Part shown: positions 28,401-32,418 of the stretch, piece after piece
Position numbering within the stretch: position 1 is the stretch's first letter
Layout: each line of letters begins with the position of its first letter
Assembly (NCBI GenBank): GCA_027028725.1
Contig: JALVIB010000006.1
Span: 1 to 32,418 of the forward strand
DNA: 32,418 nt
Direction: 5' to 3'
DNA from: Candidatus Altimarinota bacterium
Lineage (GTDB): Bacteria > Patescibacteriota > Gracilibacteria > UBA4473
The notes under the pieces: generated by a model
What the model was told of the DNA's origin: nothing
What the model saw: only the letters and a program-made list of their open reading frames with translations
Databases searched by the model: none
Position numbers and translations under genes: made by a program

Positions 28401-31243
28401 AATACGAAATTGGTGAAGAAGTAGAAATTTTCGCGCCAAATCCGGAATTCAAAATAACTCGAGCGCACGCCACTTTGGAACGCGGAGAAATTTTGGAAGA
28501 ACTAGATTTTGATTACGATACTAATACAGTGAAATTTCCCGCGAAAAAATGGATGGCGCCGAATGTTCATGTTTCTATTTTGCTGGAAGGAGTTGACGAA
28601 AAAGGAAATCTCAAAATGAAGTGGGGATCGCATAAAATTCAAATTCACGATCCTGCTCACGAGTTACAAATTTCTGTAATCCCCGCGCCTGCCGACCGGA
28701 GCTTTAGCGAAGGTTGGAAAAAAGTTTACAAACCGGGCGAAGAAGCGGAGTTCAAAATTACCACCAAAGTAAATGGCAAAGCGCATCCTGCCGAAGTGGC
28801 GGTGGCGGTTGTGGACGAAACTTTATTGGCGCTAAAATCGCGGGTTAAAGTTGATTTGATTCATGATTTAATCGGCGAACTACCTTTGGGCGTGGAAACT
28901 TTCCACACTTTGGCAAACTTTATGTCCAAACAAGAAATGCAAGAAGTTCTCGCTGAAGCTGACCAACTAATGGCCAAAATGGCGGTTGGATTTGGTGGTG
29001 GAGGAGGAAAAGGAGACGACTTCAAACCGCGCGGAGATTTCCGTGATACGGCGGAATTTTTCGCGAAAATTCAGACCGATGAAAACGGTGAAGCAGTCGT
29101 TAAATTCAAACTTCCCGACAATTTGACCACTTGGAATATTTTCGCGGCGGGAGCGACCAAAGATAACGCTTTTGGGACGACGGAAAACAATTTCCAAGTG
29201 ACTTTACCGCTGTTGATTTCGGAGATTGTCCCTAATTTTTTCCAAGCCGGAGATGAATTGAAAATCGGTTTATTAATCCACCGAAATTCTGCGAAAATTC
29301 CCGAAGAAAATATCAAGGTTACGCTAAATTTACCGCCGGAATTGGAAGCTGTGGACAGGACCGAAAAGACTGTTTCCGTTAAAGATGAGGTACGCGTTTA
29401 TTTCCCAGTGAAAGTAAAAAGTCTTGATTCAGCGAAAAAAATAGAATTCGGATTCCAAATTTTCGCGGAAAAATCAGATGTCCAAGACGCTGTTTCACTC
29501 AAACGGGAAATTTTACCGCCAAGTCAGGTTTTATCCGCCGCGGAACTTTTACGCGTTGAGCCAGCGTCCGCCGACCAAAACGAAGAAAAATCCCGCGAAA
29601 ATCCTAGCGAAGGTTGGAAATTTTCGGTTTTGCCGGATAAAAATGCCATCAAATCTTTCTTCAAAGTGAAAATTTTTGCTTCACTGGTAAATTATCTAGA
29701 AAATCTCGTGGAAATTTCGCAAAAAAATGATTACGGCTGTGCCGAACAAAGATTTTCGCGGGATTCCGGAATGATGTATCAAGCGGAATTAAACAAGATT
29801 TTAGACAAAAATTCCGCCAAACTTGATTTAGAACAAATTAAAAAAGACCGCGACTACATTGAAAAAGCGTTTGTAGATGGCGGATTTGGATACTGGGAAG
29901 ATTCAAGCTCACCGAGTTTCTGGGTGACTACACAAATTCTAGAACACAGTGATTTATGGGAAAAATTTGAGGTAGGAATTTCCCGCGAAAAAATTTCCCA
30001 AGCCAGCGATTGGCTTCGTCGCGAAATGTTACGAGTTTGTAAAGACGGCGATTGGACTTGTCCGGACGATACTTCGCGGGAAAATGCCGCTTACGCACTC
30101 GCCAAACATGGAAAACTTTCGGTTAATGATTTAGAATTTTTGGACGAATTTACCACAACTTTGGAAGCCAAAGTGTGGTGGCTAAAATCCGCGAAATTAG
30201 TCGGAAATCTTTCTCCAAAACTGGAAAAAAGTTTTGCAAAACACTTGGAAAAACTCAAAGAAGCATTTGTAATTCGCGATCGTTATGGATTCTGGAAAGA
30301 AACAGGCGGACGCAGTTTCTATTCACAAGACGAAAGGTTAACCGCCATTATTTTGGATTTCTTGCTCAAAAATAAAGAAATGACCGACCAGTTAGCTAAA
30401 ATTTCGCGGTATTTAGCGGAAAGTAAAAAAGACTTTTTATCCGGAAATTCGGCAATGCAGATTTTGAAATCTCTGGCGGAATATGTTCGCACGCAAGAAA
30501 AAGCAAGCGTGGGAGCGGAGTTTGTCGTGGAAAATCCCGCGCCTGCCGATCGAAGCCAAAATTCTCGCGAAAATTCTGGCGAAGATTGGAAAAATGAGGT
30601 TCTACTCAAAGGGTCGCTACAAAATTTGGCGCAAGTTCAGGAATATCAGACAGACGATTTGGGACACGAAAAACAGACGATTGAAGTCAAAACAAATAAA
30701 CCGGTTTTCGCGGAAATTGAGCTCAAAGACAATTTGCCAGCCAAGTTTGTCCGCGAAAATTCGCGGGGATTTTGGATTGAGCGAGAAGTTTTCCCGCTGG
30801 AAGGAAAAAATCCCCACCGCCTTGCGGGGCGCAGCGCGAAAAATTCCGTTGAAAATTTAGAATTAGGGAAAAATTATTTAGTTAAAATAAAGATTGTGAC
30901 AAATTCCGCGCACCGCCAAGTCTTGATTGAAGATCCTATTCCGAGTGGAGCGGAAATCGTAAATTTTGATCTGGATAATTCTGACCAAACAATGTCCGAA
31001 ATTATTGACGGACAGGAAAAATGCGTTTGGGGATGGTGTCAGCCGTTATTTCAACACAAAGAATACCGCTACGACCGCGCGCGATTTTTCGTTGATTATC
31101 TCGGCGCCGGAACACACGAAATTTCCTATGTGCTAAAAACTCGCCTGCCGGGAGAATTTGACTGGCTTCCGGCGCAAGTTAAGGAAATGTATTATCCGGA
31201 AATTTTCGCGAACACCGCAGGAAAACGGATTGAGATTGAGTAA
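25454..31243 (+). CDS. Alpha-2-macroglobulin-like lipoprotein with thioester
   Basis: 1929 residues. A lipobox LLAG-C16 ends the signal peptide (MKKLLLGFAVLLLAGC), so it is lipid-anchored at the membrane. N-terminal Ig-like domains (VSPENGATEIRGKVPLTFLW) are followed by MG2-like DRPLYKPGQKLYLKGYLRE near 600, a bait/MG region, the central A2M domain near 1190-1240 (KLPDNLTTWNIFAAGATKDN), and the thioester motif GCAEQ at 1428-1432 with its alpha-alpha barrel to about 1700. The C-terminal receptor-like domain has FFVDYLGAGTHEISYVLKTR. Such proteins trap proteases by covalent thioester linkage. The usual partner PBP1C is absent here. It has 14 exact motif copies and five palindromic elements in frame. 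Confidence 0.93.
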   Translation: MKKLLLGFAVLLLAGCQIGNVSDLVEDAQDVVSFTENLEIEKLAEIVFVSPENGATEIRGKVPLTFLWKEPIFSLQNHQGAQKFLAKNITLTPEHEGEWKILGTTGISFEPKEDWTPSTHYEVKFSRDLVKDFSYSFETERVKILNINNFELVNRNPVKISFNQEVKLREISLNTKLLDADEQEVPFDLWYDEDQDGNLLKNQLKLIPREKWAEEATYKITIYPGDFSLGGNLLMEKGFEQKFTTAPKFQIDEINVPQYDGDSANIRFSASVSSKKFAEFLEISPEFSAEEWDKYIKEWRENEYDSQYFYLNPPNGSWDPQQKFTIKIKKGLTDKYGRILTEDAEKSFQTILDTFFRSVYMPKPFSTFSRDTEIRPSFIFGGKVESVKVTLNEKSRDSMTSREGRAVEGINPATVKVPNFSREFSLDSSLTEKKAWKINLKEEFPEILKDENGETLPGKYKLVIEPDFPDQKWNPKFESTFFISDFSVEMKKFANEKYQIFASNYPNDKISRDFDNLNVEIWVGGWQKEHLYKSFKNVKNGFTFDINDSSEPLRTVVVYTENSTGYVSPDFQDGISPWDAHIDFGAWEYSRNFAGTMFTDRPLYKPGQKLYLKGYLREMQLFGKNFPLKNPALQHSSGQAIRRSSGQAKNLNKKYTITVYDPQYNEIGKITGTTQDGSFDNEFEIPESAKLGNYNLEFNLEDGDLNLSTPFWIQEYRKPNFLISAKFDHERAILDDEIFAGISAQYAFGGKIANRPVKYTVSLFGYEPCRWWCWDLAKKDKVITSGEGMLDENGELEIPIDLRDLELGDFDWNLLTLNATIKVSPAEESSVEKSLPFFRANKILTIKDAPYFFQAENPAKISGEVRDLDEKLLAGEEVELVLYKTKWVRSDRKNADGNFYGEWESVNEKVWDKEVETDDNGQFVFDFTTPEEGGEYFFRISTEDEKSREIFEKMFFWIADNDVSEVHKNETNKILWMFPNKDKYEIGEEVEIFAPNPEFKITRAHATLERGEILEELDFDYDTNTVKFPAKKWMAPNVHVSILLEGVDEKGNLKMKWGSHKIQIHDPAHELQISVIPAPADRSFSEGWKKVYKPGEEAEFKITTKVNGKAHPAEVAVAVVDETLLALKSRVKVDLIHDLIGELPLGVETFHTLANFMSKQEMQEVLAEADQLMAKMAVGFGGGGGKGDDFKPRGDFRDTAEFFAKIQTDENGEAVVKFKLPDNLTTWNIFAAGATKDNAFGTTENNFQVTLPLLISEIVPNFFQAGDELKIGLLIHRNSAKIPEENIKVTLNLPPELEAVDRTEKTVSVKDEVRVYFPVKVKSLDSAKKIEFGFQIFAEKSDVQDAVSLKREILPPSQVLSAAELLRVEPASADQNEEKSRENPSEGWKFSVLPDKNAIKSFFKVKIFASLVNYLENLVEISQKNDYGCAEQRFSRDSGMMYQAELNKILDKNSAKLDLEQIKKDRDYIEKAFVDGGFGYWEDSSSPSFWVTTQILEHSDLWEKFEVGISREKISQASDWLRREMLRVCKDGDWTCPDDTSRENAAYALAKHGKLSVNDLEFLDEFTTTLEAKVWWLKSAKLVGNLSPKLEKSFAKHLEKLKEAFVIRDRYGFWKETGGRSFYSQDERLTAIILDFLLKNKEMTDQLAKISRYLAESKKDFLSGNSAMQILKSLAEYVRTQEKASVGAEFVVENPAPADRSQNSRENSGEDWKNEVLLKGSLQNLAQVQEYQTDDLGHEKQTIEVKTNKPVFAEIELKDNLPAKFVRENSRGFWIEREVFPLEGKNPHRLAGRSAKNSVENLELGKNYLVKIKIVTNSAHRQVLIEDPIPSGAEIVNFDLDNSDQTMSEIIDGQEKCVWGWCQPLFQHKEYRYDRARFFVDYLGAGTHEISYVLKTRLPGEFDWLPAQVKEMYYPEIFANTAGKRIEIE
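27348..27395 (+). repeat. Element C3, 48-bp dimer in the macroglobulin gene
   Basis: Two 24-bp units starting CCCTTCAACATAGTTCAGGG and CCATTCGGCGAAGCTCAGGG encode SSGQA twice. Excision joins AAAAAATCCCG to CGAAAAATTT, a perfect motif. Confidence 0.75.
28688..28717 (+). repeat. Element B3, 30 bp, in the macroglobulin gene
   Basis: CCTGCCGACCGGAGCTTTAG then CGAAGGTTGG, encoding PADRSFSEGWK. Excision gives AATCCCCGCGAAAAAA, the motif with one extra C. Confidence 0.7.
29567..29617 (+). repeat. Element B4 with a motif copy nested in its loop
   Basis: The 51-bp copy has B arms CCGCCGACC and AGCGAAGGTTGG, but its loop is 21 bp longer than in B3 and holds AAAAATCCCGCGAAAAT. Outer flanks CCAGCG and AAATTTTC resemble a diverged motif. 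It encodes PASADQNEEKSRENPSEGWK. Confidence 0.7.
30542..30589 (+). repeat. Element B5 with a near-motif nested in its loop
   Basis: The 48-bp copy (B arms CCTGCCGATCGAAG and GGCGAAGATTGG) is 18 bp longer than B3 because the loop contains AAAATTCTCGCGAAAATTC. Outer flanks AAAATCCCGCG and AAAAATGA rejoin as a perfect motif. It encodes PADRSQNSRENSGEDWK. Confidence 0.72.
30814..30834 (-). repeat. Element D2, 21 bp, in the macroglobulin gene
   Basis: The minus strand carries GCCCCGCAAGGCGGTGG as at 22058. Flanks AAAAAATCC and CGCGAAAAATT rejoin as a perfect motif. It encodes HRLAGRS-like residues in frame. Confidence 0.75.
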
Positions 31244-31248
31244 GATAA

Positions 31249-31278
31249 AAAAATCCCGCGAAATTTCGCGGGATTTTT
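31249..31278. terminator. Perfect 30-bp palindrome of two motif copies, likely terminator
   Basis: AAAAATCCCGCGAAA is followed directly by its reverse complement TTTCGCGGGATTTTT, 5 bp after the macroglobulin stop. A stem with A- and T-rich ends can end transcription in both directions, like paired uptake sequences in Neisseria. Confidence 0.75.
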
Positions 31279-31288
31279 GAAAAAAGAA

Positions 31289-31397
31289 AAACAAGTTCGA
31301 ACTTGGCATACTAGAAAAACAAGTCCGGACTTGGCACAGGAAAAAAAGCTTTTTAAGTCCGGACTTAAGTTTTTCTGCGAAAATTTCGCGGGATTTT
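31289..31397 (+). repeat. Second copy of the 86-bp AAGTCCGGACTT-motif repeat
   Basis: 31311-31397 matches 21121-21206 apart from one inserted G. An extra diverged unit CAAGTTCGAACTTGGCATA precedes it (31289-31308). Its motif (31386-31393) ends just before the stop of the minus-strand secreted protein. Confidence 0.8.
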
Positions 31398-31990
31398 TAC
31401 TGCAATGGATTGAAAATAAAGGCCGTTATTTTGTCTGCAAATCTTTTAAATTCCCGCGCAAAACTAACTATGTTAGGGATTAGATACTGACTAGAACGAA
31501 CTTCAATCGCGCGGAATTTTTCGCGGAAAGTAGAGCGTGTTTTGCGTCGTTGGTTTTCCAGAACTGCCGTTTTAATTTTTAATTTTTCTATCTCAAAAAT
31601 ATTATCAATTGTTTTATCACACCAAGCATTTTGCGCATTGTCTTCCTTGAAATTCTTCCCCGTATCACACTCATTGATCATAGTATGACAAGCTTTTTCC
31701 AGACAAAGTCTATGAATTCGCAGTTCCTGAATTCCTTTTTGCGTAAGCCAATTTGGATTCGAAACATTGTCCTTCATTATTTTTTGGACGATTTCTTTGT
31801 CAAAATAATTTAATTCAACTTCAAAAGTATTTTTCGCGGATAATTCCGTAAACTGGTTAGCCGAACAATTTGGATCAGCTTTAATGGCTTCAATTATCTC
31901 ATCTTCACGCGGACACTCCAGCATCTCGTTTTCCGCGAAAACTTGACCAACAAGTACGAAAGAAATCAGCAGTAAGAAAGTTTTTTTCAT
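31397..31990 (-). CDS. Secreted Cys-containing protein, unknown
   Basis: 197 residues. The signal peptide (1-19) ends GQVFA before ENEML. The mature part has six Cys (CPREDE, NCSANQ, LCLEKACHT, NECDTG, WCDKT), enough for three disulphides, in a helical region. The C-terminal third is basic (KTRSTFREKFRAIEVRSSQY) and ends in a weakly hydrophobic stretch. No family is recognised. It lies downstream of tRNA-Trp on the same strand and has a terminator-like hairpin between them. Confidence 0.7.
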   Translation of the reverse strand: MKKTFLLLISFVLVGQVFAENEMLECPREDEIIEAIKADPNCSANQFTELSAKNTFEVELNYFDKEIVQKIMKDNVSNPNWLTQKGIQELRIHRLCLEKACHTMINECDTGKNFKEDNAQNAWCDKTIDNIFEIEKLKIKTAVLENQRRKTRSTFREKFRAIEVRSSQYLIPNIVSFAREFKRFADKITAFIFNPLQ

Positions 31991-32034
31991 TTCAAGATTA
32001 TTCTAGCAGGTTTTTAGAAATCCCGCGAAAATTT

Positions 32035-32056
32035 TTATGGCAGGCGCGGTAGGAAT
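32035..32056. repeat. Duplicate of the tRNA-Trp 3' end
   Basis: TTATGGCAGGCGCGGTAGGA and AT repeat exactly at 32175-32196, where they form the CCA, acceptor and T-arm end of tRNA-Trp. The copies are 140 bp apart. Confidence 0.75.
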
Positions 32057-32100
32057 ACTTCTCAATTTTTATCTAACTTTAGTCGTTACATCGTCGAACA

Positions 32101-32134
32101 AAAAGAAAATGCCCTAGCGGGCGCTTTCTTTTTT
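32101..32134. terminator. Hairpin terminator downstream of tRNA-Trp
   Basis: AAAGAAAAT-GCCC, loop TAGC, GGGC-GCTTTCTTT with T-run on the plus strand and A-run giving T-run on the minus strand. It lies between the tRNA and the secreted protein. Confidence 0.65.
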
Positions 32135-32177
32135 TATCTCCTCGTATCGAACCCCACACATGTGCGGGTTCTCGTTA

Positions 32178-32251
32178 TGGCAGGCGCGGTAGGAATCGAA
32201 CCCACACCAAGGGCTTTGGAGACCCTTGTACTACCATTATACTACGCGCCT
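32178..32251 (-). tRNA. tRNA-Trp (CCA)
   Basis: Minus-strand cloverleaf: acceptor AGGCGCG/CGCGCCT, short D arm GTATAATGGTAGTAC, anticodon stem AGGGT/GCCCT with loop CTCCAAA (anticodon CCA), T arm TAGGA-type pairing with TGGGTTCGATTCCTA, discriminator G and encoded CCA. The anticodon reads UGG, which fits a standard code. From 32252 to the window end I see one motif copy and no gene. Confidence 0.93.
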
Positions 32252-32418
32252 GAAAAGAAGCTGACTGACTTTACAAAATCCCGCGAAAAAATCAATTTTT
32301 CTTTATAGATTTAATAAAAAAAGGGAAGCGACTTGGGATTAAATAAAATAAAAAATATAGTATATTAAAATTATTTCAGATTTTTTTTTAATAAATTCGA
32401 CTTTTATTAGAATTTTGT

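Larger units (their letters stand above)
235..32286. repeat. Dispersed motif AAAATTTCGCGGGATTTT, about 83 exact cores
   Basis: Core TCGCGGGA starts at 235, 2036, 2108, 2978, 3523, 4790, 6372, 7397, 7490, 7918, 8777, 9070, 10125, 11264, 11824, 12165, 12779, 13281, 14205, 14732, 15262, 16258, 16390, 17398, 17823, 18398, 19048, 19678, 21195, 21932, 22445, 22815, 24737, 25339, 25627, 25829, 26636, 26714, 26984, 27231, 27669, 29756, 30074, 31266, 31386. The reverse TCCCGCGA starts at 524, 625, 1086, 1591, 2240, 2781, 4440, 5705, 6707, 7708, 8424, 9457, 10019, 11386, 11961, 12624, 13003, 14334, 16026, 17294, 18248, 18861, 19882, 21102, 22330, 23320, 23671, 24591, 24937, 25094, 26654, 28024, 28547, 29591, 29981, 31254, 32021, 32279. 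Many one-mismatch copies also exist. Counted by eye. Confidence 0.93.

Noticed and set aside
31277-31483. 68-codon plus-strand frame after the macroglobulin gene
   Set aside because: It translates the AAGTCCGGACTT repeat and the motif and overlaps the secreted-protein gene; not a plausible protein.
32148-32174. Second tRNA between the tRNA-Trp duplicates
   Set aside because: Only a T-arm-like palindrome is present; no acceptor or anticodon stem can be formed.
235-32286. CRISPR array made of the repeated motif
   Set aside because: Spacing is irregular (tens to over a thousand bases), both orientations are mixed, copies lie inside genes, and no cas gene is present.

Overview
This 32.4 kb window looks like the chromosome of a Candidate Phyla Radiation (Patescibacteria) bacterium. 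The genome is AT-rich and compact, starts many genes without a Shine-Dalgarno sequence, carries paired signal-peptide membrane proteins of the pilin/TrbC-VirB2 type common in that group, and lacks biosynthetic operons. UGA is a true stop here: mutT and rbfA both end in TGA inside ATGA overlaps. That argues against the UGA=Gly code of Gracilibacteria/Absconditabacteria. The exact phylum cannot be fixed from the sequence alone.

Layout. 1-3370 (minus): a truncated secreted lamin-tail-domain protein, a small coiled-coil protein, tRNA-Lys, tRNA-Ala and a small membrane protein. 3471-5702 (plus): two adjacent membrane proteins, each with three VirB2-like units. 5746-9822 (minus): fmt, an AhpD-like protein, then a tightly coupled cluster mutT-rbfA-rdgB-membrane protein-rlmH. 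10198-12773 (plus): GAPDH, rpsU, prmC. 12790-14184 (minus): surface coiled-coil protein. 14361-16016 (plus): enolase and a small protein. 16038-17711 (minus): dnaG. 17936-23272: mostly plus-strand rpmA, rpmE, rpmF, nusB, rnc and mscL, with minus-strand folD and a ferredoxin. 23416-24714 (minus): metK behind a SAM riboswitch. 24849-31243 (plus): a membrane protein and a 1929-residue alpha-2-macroglobulin lipoprotein. 31397-32251 (minus): a secreted Cys-rich protein and tRNA-Trp.

The main discovery is structural. An AT-flanked motif, AAAATTTCGCGGGATTTT with core TCGCGGGA, occurs about 83 times as the exact octamer (45 plus-strand, 38 minus-strand by hand count; about one is expected by chance). 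It lies in nearly every intergenic gap and, in several reading frames, inside genes. Ten short GC-rich palindromic elements (unit lengths 30, 24 and 21 bp) sit in the CG-rich core of this motif; removing them restores the motif exactly or with small changes. Nine of the ten are in coding sequence and all nine preserve the frame. Two of them carry a further motif copy in their own loop, giving a nest of motif, element, motif. This resembles Rickettsia palindromic elements or DNA-uptake sequences, but the combination is not one I recognise.

Other points of interest are a recurring leaderless promoter layout (-10 box, 7-9 bp, ATG), a shared GC-rich discriminator at ribosomal-protein promoters, a DnaG whose zinc ligands are all replaced, and dispersed GC-hairpin repeats that supply stop codons or sit inside prmC.
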